NCBI RefSeq assembly: GCF_001676725.1
Contig: NZ_CP016172.1
Location: 496,001 to 560,000 of the forward strand
DNA: 64,000 nucleotides
Direction of reading: 5' to 3'
Origin: Bordetella flabilis
GTDB taxonomy: Bacteria > Pseudomonadota > Gammaproteobacteria > Burkholderiales > Burkholderiaceae_B
The notes under the pieces are model-generated. The model worked only from the letters and a program-made list of their open reading frames with translations, was not told the origin of the DNA and made no database searches. Position numbers and translations under genes: made by a program. Of the stretch, positions 53,101-61,080 are shown piece by piece; within the stretch, counting starts at the first letter, position 1, and each line of letters begins with the position of its first letter.

Positions 53101-56100
53101 TGCCCTTCAGGCTGGTGGCGATGGCCGTCTGGTAGCCGTCGATGACGTCGGTGGGAATCGCGGTGGGCGTTCCGCCCAGGCTGCCCGGCTGGTTGGCGTC
53201 TCCGCCGTTGGCCGCATTGGGCACAAGGTTGCCGCTGCCGTCGCGAACGCGGTCATCGGCGATGACCTGGACCGTGTACTGGTTGTTGCGCTGGTCGGGG
53301 AACACCACCTGCAGCGCAGCCAGCGCGGCGTTGATCTGCGCGCGCGTACCCTGGAACACCAGATAATCGCCGACGCCGTTATGCGAGAGCACGGTCACGC
53401 CGGTGGCGCCGCCGATGACGAATTGGATGTTCCCGCCTGCGGTGTAATCGCCCGCGCTGAAGGCGTTGCCGGCCGCATCCAGCAGGCGTACCGTCACCTG
53501 CAGGAAGTCGTTGCCGTCGCCCACGCTGAGGTCGCTATCGGCCACGCTGAAGCCCGGAATGGGGTTCTCCGCCGCGGTATCGCCCCCGACCTTGATGGGG
53601 TTGGGCGGCGCCGTGACGGTGGGCGCGTCGTTGACCGGCTTGATCTCGAAGTTGAACGTCGCGGCGGTGATCGGGTCGCCTTGCTTGACCTGCGTGGCCT
53701 CGTTCGAGGTCCAATCGCCATCGCTGACGACATACTGGAACGAATCCGTGCGCGTGTCGCTGCCATCGTGCACGTAAGTCACCACCCCGCTGTCCAGCTC
53801 GGCCTGGGTGAAAACGGACCCGACGCCCAGCACCGCGCCGTTGCGCATCAGGTTGCCGTGCGCCGTGGCGGTGATGATGCGGTACTGGCGCTGTATGTCC
53901 GTGTTGTCCGCGTCGGTGTACTTGAGGTAGACCGGGCCTCCCTGGCCGGCGTCGCCATGGATGACCACGCTGCCGCCCTCGTAGAGGGCATTGGGGCCGG
54001 TGGCTTCCACCTTGCTGTCGTAGACCGGAGCGTCGTTGATCGGGTTGATGATGATGTCGACACGCAGCAACGCACCCTTGCTGGACTGGTTGTTGGTGGC
54101 TGTGCCCGAGTCGGGCACACCCTGGTCATCCATCGGTCGCAGTTCGAAGAAATCGCTGAAATTCTCCGAGCCATCGTGCACGTAGGTGAGCTTGCCGCCG
54201 TTCAGTTGCGCGGCGGTGACGACGGCGCCGACGCCTATCTCGACACCGTCCAGGAACAACTTGCCATGCGCGACATTGCCTTCGATGGTGAAGGACAAGG
54301 CGTTGGTGTTGGCGTAGGGCGTGCTCGCGTCCGGCAGGTCGCCCTGGCGGTCCGAGTCGCTGAGGACGATGTGGCGGTTGTCGATGACCACCGACAGGCC
54401 TTCGCTCACCGCGGGCGTCTGGTTGCCCAGGGTCGCGGTGGGCGTGTCGTTCTCCGGCGTGACGGAGATCGAGAAGGTGTGGGTGGCGGTGACGATCGTG
54501 CCGTCGGAAATCGTGAACTCGAAGCTCTGGATGAAGTCTTCGCCGCCAAGGCTGCGGAACTGCACGCGCCCGTTGTCGACGTCGTCCTGCGTGAACGAGT
54601 CGAATTGGTTCAGCACCTGGCCGTTCAGCAGCACTGCGCCGTCGGTCGGCAGGGTCAGCAGCCGGTAGGTCAGGTTGGCCGGCGTCGTGTTCGCGGCGGT
54701 GCCGTTCGCCTGCAGCGCCGCGGAGGTGATCGTGACGGTGTTCAGGCTGGGGTCGTTGCCTTCCTGCACATCGATATGGGCGGTGCCGGTGAACTGCGGT
54801 CCGGTCGATACGTCGGGCACCGCGGGCAGCGTGCCGCCCGCGCCGACGCCAGGCGGGACGATGACGCTGAACGTGTTTTTCTGCAGCGTGGTGCCGGTGG
54901 CATCGGTATAGATACCGCCGTCGCGCACGGTGGGGTAATAGCGCACGTCCCCGTCCTTGACGGTGAACTCGAGCGTATCTGTGCGCTGCGTGGCGGACGT
55001 CTGGCGCGTCACATAGGAGACGCGCCCGTGGTTGATGTCGTCCTGCGTGAACGTGGATCCGACGTCCAGGCGGCCGCCGCTGAGCATGAAATAGCCGTAC
55101 TGGGTATCCGGCACGCCGGTCACGGTGTACGTGATCGTCGTGTCCATGGAGTCGGTGTCCACCACCTGCAGCATCGCGCTGGTGATGACCAGCGGCGCCG
55201 TCGTCACCAGCGTTTGCGTCTCGTGGTGCGCGAGGACCGGGTCGTTGTCGTTGGGCAGTATCGTCAGCTGTATCGTCGCCGTCCTGCTGGCGGGCGTACC
55301 CGTTCCGCCGCCGTCATCCGTGACGACGAGCTGGAAACTGTCGGTGGAATAGGTGGGCTCCGTCCCGTCGTGGCTATAGGTGAGTTTGCTCAGGTCGGTG
55401 ATGACGAAGTTGCTGTCCGTGATGGCAACGCCGTCGTAGTACAGCTGGCCGTGGGTCGGAAGGCCGGCCAACTGGTAGGTGTAGCTGCCGGTCTGGTCGG
55501 GGTCCGTCACGCCGATCATGCCGCGCGTCGTATTGATGATGCCGGGCAGCAGGACGCCGTTTGTGGTCAGCGAGACGTTCTGCTCGCCTTCGATCACGGT
55601 GATCTGTCCGGTCACCGTCGGCAACTGGTTCACCGGCAGGACATTCACCTCGATGCGCTGGTTGGTGATCAGGCCGCCCGCACCGTCGTCGATATTGACG
55701 GTGAAGCCGTCCCGCACGCCGCCCGGCGTGGTGACCTGGGATCCGTTGTGGACATAGATGAGGTTGCCCAGGTCGGCCGCAGAGAACGTCGATCCGCTCG
55801 TAAGCTGGTTGCCGTTCAGGGTCAGCACGCCATGGTCGGCGACGCTCGTGATCTTGAAGATCACCTGCTGCTGGCTGTTGTCGACCTCGGTCAGTCCCAG
55901 CTGCGCGGCGGTGAAGCCCTGCCCGGAATTGACGGCGGCGGCGAATTGCACGCTGCCGCCTTCATTCACGTCCGGCACGATGGGCGTTCCCGTGAACCGC
56001 GGCGCATCGTTCACCGGCGACAGGTTCACGTTGATCGTCGACGTGGCGGTCGACGTTCCGTCGTTGGTCTCCAGGATGAAGCCGGCCATGCCGTTGTAGT

Positions 56101-56458
56101 CGGCATCGCCCTGGAAGGTCATGCCGTTCAGGGCATTGTTGATGTCGCTCAGCGAACCCCGCAGGGTCAGTGCCGCGCCACCATTATTGGTGATCTGCAA
56201 GGCGCCCGGGGTGTTCACGGTCAGCGTGCCGTGCTGCGCGGTGAGGGTGACGGTCTGGTTGTCGTTTTCCGCGTCGGTGATCGACACATTGGTGATCTGG
56301 ACCGCAGCGTCTTCCTTGCCGGTACGTGTGTCCGTCGCTTTGTCGACAACGGCCGGCGCCGCGCCGTCGAATAGCATCCGAGGCTCTAGCGCCAGGACGC
56401 GATTACGTCGACGCGGCGCTGCTTGTTCGCTGTCTATTCCCCGGTTCCCATCACGCAT
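47102..56458 (-). CDS. Giant Ig/cadherin-like and VCBS repeat adhesin
   Basis: About 3118 residues from the ATG at 56458 (GGGGAG 8 bases upstream). The N-terminus has LALEPRMLFDGAAP (about 22-35), a motif found at the start of many giant proteobacterial repeat proteins. Then about a dozen Cadherin_3/CSPG-type repeats (to about 1000; motif LTYVHDGS), cadherin/Ig-like repeats (about 1000-2000; motif NDAPTVTA), and near 2140-2900 alternating putative-Ig (GLPPGMAIDPATGMI) and VCBS repeats (FTLNADGSYSFDPNGDF), rich in Asp/Asn for calcium binding. The last 210 residues are non-repetitive; I see no RTX nonapeptides. First gene of the export operon. Function: surface attachment or biofilm. Confidence 0.92.
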   Translation of the reverse strand: MRDGNRGIDSEQAAPRRRNRVLALEPRMLFDGAAPAVVDKATDTRTGKEDAAVQITNVSITDAENDNQTVTLTAQHGTLTVNTPGALQITNNGGAALTLRGSLSDINNALNGMTFQGDADYNGMAGFILETNDGTSTATSTINVNLSPVNDAPRFTGTPIVPDVNEGGSVQFAAAVNSGQGFTAAQLGLTEVDNSQQQVIFKITSVADHGVLTLNGNQLTSGSTFSAADLGNLIYVHNGSQVTTPGGVRDGFTVNIDDGAGGLITNQRIEVNVLPVNQLPTVTGQITVIEGEQNVSLTTNGVLLPGIINTTRGMIGVTDPDQTGSYTYQLAGLPTHGQLYYDGVAITDSNFVITDLSKLTYSHDGTEPTYSTDSFQLVVTDDGGGTGTPASRTATIQLTILPNDNDPVLAHHETQTLVTTAPLVITSAMLQVVDTDSMDTTITYTVTGVPDTQYGYFMLSGGRLDVGSTFTQDDINHGRVSYVTRQTSATQRTDTLEFTVKDGDVRYYPTVRDGGIYTDATGTTLQKNTFSVIVPPGVGAGGTLPAVPDVSTGPQFTGTAHIDVQEGNDPSLNTVTITSAALQANGTAANTTPANLTYRLLTLPTDGAVLLNGQVLNQFDSFTQDDVDNGRVQFRSLGGEDFIQSFEFTISDGTIVTATHTFSISVTPENDTPTATLGNQTPAVSEGLSVVIDNRHIVLSDSDRQGDLPDASTPYANTNALSFTIEGNVAHGKLFLDGVEIGVGAVVTAAQLNGGKLTYVHDGSENFSDFFELRPMDDQGVPDSGTATNNQSSKGALLRVDIIINPINDAPVYDSKVEATGPNALYEGGSVVIHGDAGQGGPVYLKYTDADNTDIQRQYRIITATAHGNLMRNGAVLGVGSVFTQAELDSGVVTYVHDGSDTRTDSFQYVVSDGDWTSNEATQVKQGDPITAATFNFEIKPVNDAPTVTAPPNPIKVGGDTAAENPIPGFSVADSDLSVGDGNDFLQVTVRLLDAAGNAFSAGDYTAGGNIQFVIGGATGVTVLSHNGVGDYLVFQGTRAQINAALAALQVVFPDQRNNQYTVQVIADDRVRDGSGNLVPNAANGGDANQPGSLGGTPTAIPTDVIDGYQTAIATSLKGNVSTASVVLLVSQSDEPPTLTAPTSATVSEDVATFIGGGFVVADAESTALGLPISVTLSVAGGNGTLGIGGNGGQTSFSINGRTVTIVGDNTGTMTLTGRADDIQALLNDPTSGLTYRSPANANGDLNGGDPGDVTVNVSLAQGDAAVGENTGGDYAPTDSIAITLDPTNDAPTVTAGTGTIVAGQANVDYPVTGVVVTDPDIPDGTTTDTGETSFVQVTVRLLDQNGNPLAVGAYDGITLSSGDASGLVQIVGGRDGNEQALVIQGDIAAVNQYLAQLRIKFDASVANVDKAYKIDVIVDDRLRDAAGALNGSGQANGGPNLNGGSTGTVNVPTTAIDPYGAIPAGLTNDVAHATRDLFVSGVNDPAQIDATNVVVNETNGVVSLNGHVSVTDSDSIDTNGDPGSNLTATITIDKGTFTSAGAAGLGGTVTGLGTNQIVITGATLAQINARLDALQITTPSSDGVGGSVDWNGTFNLSIVVNDGGNSGQRPGSLTGDTNNPTANPGDYDYADGSSAELLTRRDITVTVNAVNDAPTRTDGTPVSLPAVSEDAGATPPGATVQSLFGGKFQDVRDDVTNGSTHNNFAGIAITANGATAAQGTWQYSTDGGVTWQAIPAVSVDHAFVLATTDMLRFSPAADYAGTPGNLDARLVDTSSPLTSGQSVDLTGTNSGGTTQYSDSSNNVTLTTSVTAVNDAPTLSGPGSIITREDVATGTNTGSTVDAIVGGQYSDGRDNSTGIPGGANTVTGFQGIVILGNSADATTQGKWQYSTSPGVWVDVPVGADLSGGTAIYLPKDASLRFQPVADYHGAPPALTISAVDGSGGARTTVETGLTISATGGTTAYSTTTTIGATVTAVNDQPDFTGLDSGTPVAVKGGAAVRLDSDGVVTAKDIDLDVPGGNWAGVTLTVQRQGGANANDVFGWASGSGITVAGTTLLLNGSAIGAVTGGTGTLTVTFNNSVDAATAGTVIGAVTYRNTDTATTASPNVTIDFTLNDQNNNVAGGGVAGSGQNQGEGGRLFDLHSVTVQIDTPPVAAALPDKVAVDTDTVTIDTATGFTDPDGDTLTYTVGGLPPSLSIDPATGQITGTLDHSDSQGGAGGVYTVTVTATDSHGGASSQTFTLTVSNPAPDAQDDTGTTNSDTPISGDVIAGANPAQADSDPDGDTLTVSKVGNDATKVGQPVAGSNGGRFTLNADGTYSFDPNDEFNDVPQGATRTTSITYEISDGEGGTDTATLTITVVGLNAAPTVDATLPDRVGVDNTPITIPTASGFTDIDTGDTLTYSASGLPAGLVIDPTTGEISGTIDHSASQGGSGGTSGGVYTITVTATDTHGDKVSQDFTLTVSNPTPAAQDDFGQTDSSTPTGGNVIVGATPGEADSDPDGDTLAVSQVGGDAANVGKPVTGDHGGRFIIHPDGTYTFDPSGDFADLDVGQTRTTSITYQVSDGEGGTATAVLTITVNGLNDPPVAQPDRNQTDAETPTSGNVIIGADGSQADHDPEGEAITLVAVNGDGANIGKAVAGSDGGLFTLNADGSYSFDPNGDFAGLAQGQTATTQVTYTIVDGHGHTASTTVTVTVVGTNDAPTADTPIPDRTDVDAQDGIAVDVSHAFQDIDGDTLTYTAAGLPPGMAIDPATGMIRGTMDRSGSQGGAGGAYTVTVTASDGHGGSVSRSFVWQVSNPGPQASPDSGTTPNDTPLNGNVLPNDSDVDGDTLKVEQFSVAGVAGSYAAGETVTIPNVGTLTLNADGSYTFVAVERYEGDVPLVTYHISDGEGGTATSTLQIVVTQTNGVLPQPVSWTPQGAAGMRGTLAETLQTLRYGEAGDGDTDGDDDTGGVLHIEYWALRPEVIRISRGPSPALFVTHAVRESQMAATLPQEPARIQSTLIAERLAMPHDLHVLRAVDVSQRLSERLDAGLAAERFADTPGGNPLFNDFDPLTHLGHAAGHAAARPDANRDGRPAAAPQGETTGHAPSFTRQLHQAAGAARPPGASTPARTSTPRQ

Positions 56459-56861
56459 CGCGCTCTCTCCCCTGCCGTGGACATGCAACTATTTTGTAAC
56501 AAAAGTGCGTAAAGTTACGTTTTCGGCGGGAAGTATGTCTTTATTCAACAGGAAATACGAGATTCGATTCCTCGTTTTGTATAAATGCAACGAGAAATTC
56601 AGAATATTTCGGCCACATTGCGATTTGTTGCGCTGCCTTGCGGGCTGGGCTGCTCTGCCTTGGTGTGACCAAATTGCGCCGGGAAGGTATCGGTGTACGG
56701 CACTATCGCAGGGCCACGGCGCTGTGCGCGAGGTCACGGCGAAAGGCAGGGAGATGGGGGAGGGCGAGACGGGCGCGGGGCGCGGGACAGCGGGTAGGCG
56801 CAATCGCTATAAAATAAACGTTCTTGATATGCAATAAGCCGCGCTGCGGCGATCACGAACA
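56459..56861. promoter_or_regulatory. AT-rich control region between adhesin operon and IclR gene
   Basis: 403 bases, with no credible gene. The half next to the adhesin (about 56485-56625) is much more AT-rich than the rest of the window and holds two inverted repeats: GTAAC-N13-GTTAC (56496-56518) and CTCGTT-N12-AACGAG (56571-56594). The GC-rich middle shows nothing clear. Near the IclR start is TATAAA (56808-56813), a probable -10. The low GC may attract a nucleoid silencer. Confidence 0.5.
56571..56594. promoter_or_regulatory. Inverted repeat CTCGTT-N12-AACGAG upstream of the adhesin
   Basis: Perfect 6-base arms around an AT-rich 12-base spacer containing TATAAA on the plus strand. It lies 113 bases upstream of the adhesin start. 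A regulator site is likely by position; the regulator is unknown. Confidence 0.4.
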
Positions 56862-57746
56862 GTGGACAATCGTACGCGCAAACCGACGAAGAAAACGAAG
56901 GCGGACGGCGCCGGCCAGGCCGAAGTGCCGCAGGCACCGATGATGCGTTCGCAATCCGCCGCCAAGCCGGACATCGACCTGCCCGGCGCGGACTCGACGC
57001 TTTTCGTCAACTCCGTGGAAAAAGCCATGCGGGTCCTGACGGCCTTCGACGACAAGCATGCGCGCCTGTCGCTGTCGCAGATCGCCAGCCTGACCGACCT
57101 GGACCTGAGCGCGGCGCAGCGCTTTACGTACACACTGACCGTCCTGCGGTACCTGGTCAAGGATCCCTTCACCAAAACCTATAGCCTTTCCCCCCGGCTG
57201 CTGGATTTCGCCTTCCACTACCTGGCCTCCAACGAGCTGGTGAGCCGCGCGGCGCCCTATCTGCGCCAGCTCAGCCAGGAAACCGAGGAGACCGCGAATA
57301 TCACCGTGCTGGATGGCACGGATATCGTATTCACCCTGCGCATCGTCAGCCCGCACGTGCTGAACCCGAACGTGATTACCGGTAGCCGCCTGCCGGCGTA
57401 TTGCACGGCGCCGGGCCTGGCCATCATGTCGCGCCTGCCGGAAGAGGAAGTGCATGGCATCCTCGACAACTCGGAACTGATCGAGCATACGCCGCAGACC
57501 GTCGCCGACCGGCCAGGCATCCTGGAACGGCTGGCGCTGTTCCGCAAGCGTGGCTATTCCCATACCAAGGGCGAGTACTACATCGGCGATATCTCGACCG
57601 CAGCCCCCATCGTCGACGCCCGGGGCTACCCGGTGGCCGCCGTCAATGTCGCCGTGTCGCGCACGCGCTGGCGTGGCGCGAAGGACGAGCAGCGCATTTC
57701 CAACCTGGTCATCGCCGCGGCGGGCGCCATCTCCAGCCAGTTCTGA
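56862..57746 (+). CDS. IclR-family transcriptional regulator
   Basis: 294 residues from a GTG. A basic, low-complexity leader (about 1-45) precedes the winged helix-turn-helix (about 47-110; VNSVEKAMRVLTAFDD, then LSLSQIASLTDLDLSAAQRFTYTL) and the IclR effector domain (about 120-290; AYCTAPGLAIMSRLPEEEV, the segment around the ligand pocket). The start is uncertain because the Shine-Dalgarno is poor; ATG codons at 56941/56944 could also be used. Its stop is one base from the stop of the convergent CoA-ligase operon, which it probably controls. Confidence 0.92.
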   Translation: MDNRTRKPTKKTKADGAGQAEVPQAPMMRSQSAAKPDIDLPGADSTLFVNSVEKAMRVLTAFDDKHARLSLSQIASLTDLDLSAAQRFTYTLTVLRYLVKDPFTKTYSLSPRLLDFAFHYLASNELVSRAAPYLRQLSQETEETANITVLDGTDIVFTLRIVSPHVLNPNVITGSRLPAYCTAPGLAIMSRLPEEEVHGILDNSELIEHTPQTVADRPGILERLALFRKRGYSHTKGEYYIGDISTAAPIVDARGYPVAAVNVAVSRTRWRGAKDEQRISNLVIAAAGAISSQF

Positions 57747-57747
57747 T

Positions 57748-59307
57748 TCATCCTTGCCCGGGCTCCCCCGCGTGCCGGTCCCAGGCATGAGCCAGGGTCT
57801 TCGGCAGCAGGTGCTTGCGTATGCGTTCGCTCGGTGTCAGCGCGAAGCTGTCCACGGCGGCGTAATAGCGCGGCCACTGGTATGACGCCAGGCGTTCTCC
57901 CAGCCAGTGGGATAGGGCGATAAAAGGCTGGGCGCGGTCGGGCTGCCACTGTATGTACAGCAGGATGTCCTGTTCGCCGATATCCGAGGCCACGCCGACC
58001 GCGGCCGCGGCGGCGACGTCCGGGTGCGCCAGCGCCACGCGCTCGATCTCCCAGGCCGAGACGTTTTCCCCGCGGATCCGCATGCTGTCGGTACGCCGGC
58101 CCACGAAGTACAGGTAGCCATCCGCGTCGGACCTGGCGATGTCTCCCGTATACAGCTTGCCGCCGCGCAAGGCCTGGGCGCTGGCTTCGGGGTTGTCCAG
58201 GTAACCGGAAAAGAAGGTGCCAGGAACCGCCGAAGACACCACCACCTGGCCCAATTCGCCTGCCGGCACCGGTCTGTCCGCATCGTCCAGCAGCTCCACC
58301 GTCAGCCAGGGCAGGGCCTTGCCTATCGAGCCGGGGCGGTCATCCGTATTGACCGTGGCAAAGCTGGAGCCCTCCGTCATGCCATAACACTCGCGCAACG
58401 CGATGCCCAGGCGTTCGCGCACCGCCTCCCAGTTCTGCCGCGACACGCCGGCGCCCCAACCCAGCCTCAGGGTATGGGACCGGCTTGCTGCTGGCGTGCG
58501 CATCAGGATATCCAGGACGCCGCCCAGATAGTGCAATTGCGTGCAGCGGCCCTGCGCCACCTGGTCCCAGAAGCGGCTGGCGGAAAAGCGCGGTACCGAA
58601 AACAGCGTTGCGTTCGCCAGGAAGGGCACCAGCAGCATCTGCGCGCCGCCGATGTGGCACAGCGGCTCCCACAGGAACAGGCGGTCCCCGTCGCGCACGT
58701 CCGCGACGATCAGCACCGACTCGGCGGCGATGCGCATCATGCGATGCGTGAACAGCACGCCCTTGGGGGCGCCCGTGGTGCCTGATGTATAGATGATGCA
58801 CAGCACGTCGTGCGGCTGCAGGGGCGGGCAGGCCAGGACGTCGGCGTCGCCGGCCGCGGGCGCCGCGCCCATGAAGGCGTCGGTCTCCAGCCGTGCGAAC
58901 GGTGCATCGCCGTGCGCGATGTCCGCTTCGGCGGCATAGGGCTTGCCCACGATGAACAGGCGCGGCCGGCAGTGGTGCAGCAGGTATTCGATGCCGGGCG
59001 CTTTCAGGCGCGTGTTGACCGGAACCCACACCGCGCCCATCAGGATCAGGGCATAGATCAGCGCGACATGGTCGGCGGTGTTGTCCAGCATGACGGCGAC
59101 GCGGTCCCCGCCTCGGATGCCGAGCGCGCCCAGCCCGGCTTGCAACTCGATGACACGCCGGCGCAGGCGTCGCGCGGACCAGTCTTCGCCTGCGAAAGAG
59201 AAGACCCGCCGTGACGGATCGCCGTCCAGGCCGCGTCGCAGCAGCGGGACCACATCGAGATCGTCGTCCTCGGCCCTGGATGGAAAATATCGGGTATAGG
59301 GATGCAT
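57748..59307 (-). CDS. AMP-dependent acyl-CoA synthetase/ligase
   Basis: 519 residues from the ATG at 59307, 4 bases after the permease stop. ANL-superfamily core motifs: A3 IIYTSGTTGAPKG, A5 YGMTEG, A7 region YTGDIA and A8 GRRTDSMRIRGENVSAWEIE (key residues RTDSMRIRGEN), with the late Lys in SERIRKHLL that completes the adenylation site. It makes an acyl-AMP and then the CoA thioester. The motifs resemble CaiC-like carnitine/crotonobetaine ligases, so a carnitine-related or other medium-sized acid is possible. Last gene of the ABC-importer operon. Confidence 0.92.
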   Translation of the reverse strand: MHPYTRYFPSRAEDDDLDVVPLLRRGLDGDPSRRVFSFAGEDWSARRLRRRVIELQAGLGALGIRGGDRVAVMLDNTADHVALIYALILMGAVWVPVNTRLKAPGIEYLLHHCRPRLFIVGKPYAAEADIAHGDAPFARLETDAFMGAAPAAGDADVLACPPLQPHDVLCIIYTSGTTGAPKGVLFTHRMMRIAAESVLIVADVRDGDRLFLWEPLCHIGGAQMLLVPFLANATLFSVPRFSASRFWDQVAQGRCTQLHYLGGVLDILMRTPAASRSHTLRLGWGAGVSRQNWEAVRERLGIALRECYGMTEGSSFATVNTDDRPGSIGKALPWLTVELLDDADRPVPAGELGQVVVSSAVPGTFFSGYLDNPEASAQALRGGKLYTGDIARSDADGYLYFVGRRTDSMRIRGENVSAWEIERVALAHPDVAAAAAVGVASDIGEQDILLYIQWQPDRAQPFIALSHWLGERLASYQWPRYYAAVDSFALTPSERIRKHLLPKTLAHAWDRHAGEPGQG

Positions 59308-59311
59308 GCGC

Positions 59312-61066
59312 TTATTGCCCACGATCGCGTCGGGTAAGGGAGAGCAGCAACACGAACACCGTGATGGCCGCCACGAGAACAAAGGACACGGCGGCGAGCG
59401 TGGGATTGGCGGCCAGCAGCATGTCGTCCCACATCTGCTTGGGCAGCGTGGTCTTCAGGCCGCCGCTGACGAAGATCGCGATGGTCAGCTCATCGAAGGA
59501 AACCAGGAAGGCGAACAGGAAGGACGCGATCAGCGACGGCTTGAGCAGCGGCAGCATCACCGTGGTCAGGCGTTTCATGGGTGGGGCGCCCAGGGTGTAG
59601 GCAGCGTCGATCAGGCGCCAGTCGAAGTTTTTCAGCGCGGCGGCCATGGTGACGACGACATACGGGATGGCCAGCACCATATGGCCGATCACGAGGCCGG
59701 CGTCCGTGCCGGCCAGGCCTATGCGGGAAAACAGGTAGAACAGTCCCACTGCGGTGACGATACGCGGCACGATGAGCGGCGCGATGAGGAAGGCGAAGGT
59801 TGCCTTGGCCATGGACGGCGACAGGCGTACCAGCGCCAGGGCCGCGCCGAAGCCCAGCACCACCGCCCCGATGGCCGTCAGTGTCGCGACCCCCAGCGAC
59901 CGCAACAGGGCGGCGCGCCAGATGGGCGAGGAAAAGAAACCTTCCAGCCATCGCAGGCTGAAGCCCTGCGGCGGGAAGGCCAGGAACGAGGAATCGGTGA
60001 AGGCGATGGGCAGGATCACCGCGACGGGCAGCAGCAACACCAGCATGACGCACCAGGCGTAGGCCCGCAGCCCGGGAAATCGGCGCAGGTCCGGGCCGCC
60101 CGGCGCCTGGGCCGGGCGGGCGGGGCGCAGGCGTCCGATGGCGCGGGCGGAGCGGTCCGCCCAGCGTCCCGCCAGCACCAGGATCTTGATGAAGCCCGAT
60201 GTGCCGGGCGGTCGCGGCGTGTCGCCGCCGCCCAATGTGGAAAGCCCCACCAGCCTGTCGTACAGAAGGAACACGGCGATCGCGCAGACCAGCAGCACCA
60301 CCGAGAGCGCGCCGGCGAAATGCACATTGAACAGTTCCAGTATCGCGGAGATCACCAACTGCGCGATCATGGTTTGCGCGGGCGTGCCCAGCAGCGCAGG
60401 CACAATGAAAAAGCCCAGGCTGGTAATGAATACCAGCAGGCCGGCGGCCGCGACGCCCGGCATCGACAGGGGCAGGTAGATCGTGAAAAAGGACTCGATG
60501 CGCGACGCCCCCAGTGTTTCCGCCGCCAGCGTCAGCGGCTTGCCGATGCCCTGCATGATGGGCAGCATGGTCATCACCGCCAGCGGCAGCATGCCGTGGA
60601 TCATGCCGGCCAGCACCGCGCCCATGGACGGCGCCAGCGCGGGCGGGGCCGGGTTCAATCCGGACCACGCCAGGAAGGTGCCCAGTACCCCGGTTCGAGA
60701 CAGCAACAGGATCCACGCGAAGGTTTTGACGAGGTAGCTGGTCCAGAAGGGGATCAGCAGCCAGACCAGCCAGCGGCCACGGCTGCGGTCCGGCAGGCGG
60801 CTCAGGAAGTAGGCGACGGGGTAGCCGATCGCGACGCTGCCCACCGCCGTGAGCAGCGAGATCAGGAACGTCATGCCGAGCACGCGGGTGTACACGGCAT
60901 TGCCCGCCAGCCGCTCGAACTGCTCCATGCCGATCCGGCCGTCCGGGCCGTATATGGAATTGAACAGGATCTCTGCGACCGGGACGCAGAAGAACAACGC
61001 CAGGAAGACCAGCGCCGGGAATGCACTGGCGGTGCCAACGATACGGGAACGCGAGGCGACGGCCAT
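59312..61066 (-). CDS. Fused PotB-PotC type ABC transporter permease
   Basis: 584 residues with about twelve TM helices, two permease domains in one chain. The first half (about 1-285) is PotB-like with the EAA loop AAETLGASRIESFFTIYLPLSMPG (key LGASRIESF); an Arg/Pro-rich linker (about 285-325) follows; the second half is PotC-like with AAYTLGAPPMKRLTTVMLPLLKPS (key LGAPPMKRL). Usually the two are separate genes in polyamine/opine-type importers. The fusion is in frame with no sign of frameshift. It forms the channel with the ATPase 14 bases upstream. Confidence 0.93.
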   Translation of the reverse strand: MAVASRSRIVGTASAFPALVFLALFFCVPVAEILFNSIYGPDGRIGMEQFERLAGNAVYTRVLGMTFLISLLTAVGSVAIGYPVAYFLSRLPDRSRGRWLVWLLIPFWTSYLVKTFAWILLLSRTGVLGTFLAWSGLNPAPPALAPSMGAVLAGMIHGMLPLAVMTMLPIMQGIGKPLTLAAETLGASRIESFFTIYLPLSMPGVAAAGLLVFITSLGFFIVPALLGTPAQTMIAQLVISAILELFNVHFAGALSVVLLVCAIAVFLLYDRLVGLSTLGGGDTPRPPGTSGFIKILVLAGRWADRSARAIGRLRPARPAQAPGGPDLRRFPGLRAYAWCVMLVLLLPVAVILPIAFTDSSFLAFPPQGFSLRWLEGFFSSPIWRAALLRSLGVATLTAIGAVVLGFGAALALVRLSPSMAKATFAFLIAPLIVPRIVTAVGLFYLFSRIGLAGTDAGLVIGHMVLAIPYVVVTMAAALKNFDWRLIDAAYTLGAPPMKRLTTVMLPLLKPSLIASFLFAFLVSFDELTIAIFVSGGLKTTLPKQMWDDMLLAANPTLAAVSFVLVAAITVFVLLLSLTRRDRGQ

Positions 61067-61080
61067 TTCCTGTCCAGGCC

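Noticed and set aside
46859..56374. Very long open frames on the plus strand opposite the adhesin (about 1061 and 2102 codons)
   Set aside because: They are antisense to a clearly coding repeat gene. High GC and biased third positions remove stop codons on the opposite strand. The translations are Arg/Gly/Val/Asp-rich without domains, signals or ribosome sites.
56489..56803. 104-codon frame upstream of the adhesin on the minus strand
   Set aside because: Lies in the AT-rich control region, has no Shine-Dalgarno and mixes Pro/Arg-rich with AT-derived Asn/Leu/Lys residues; looks like random sequence.
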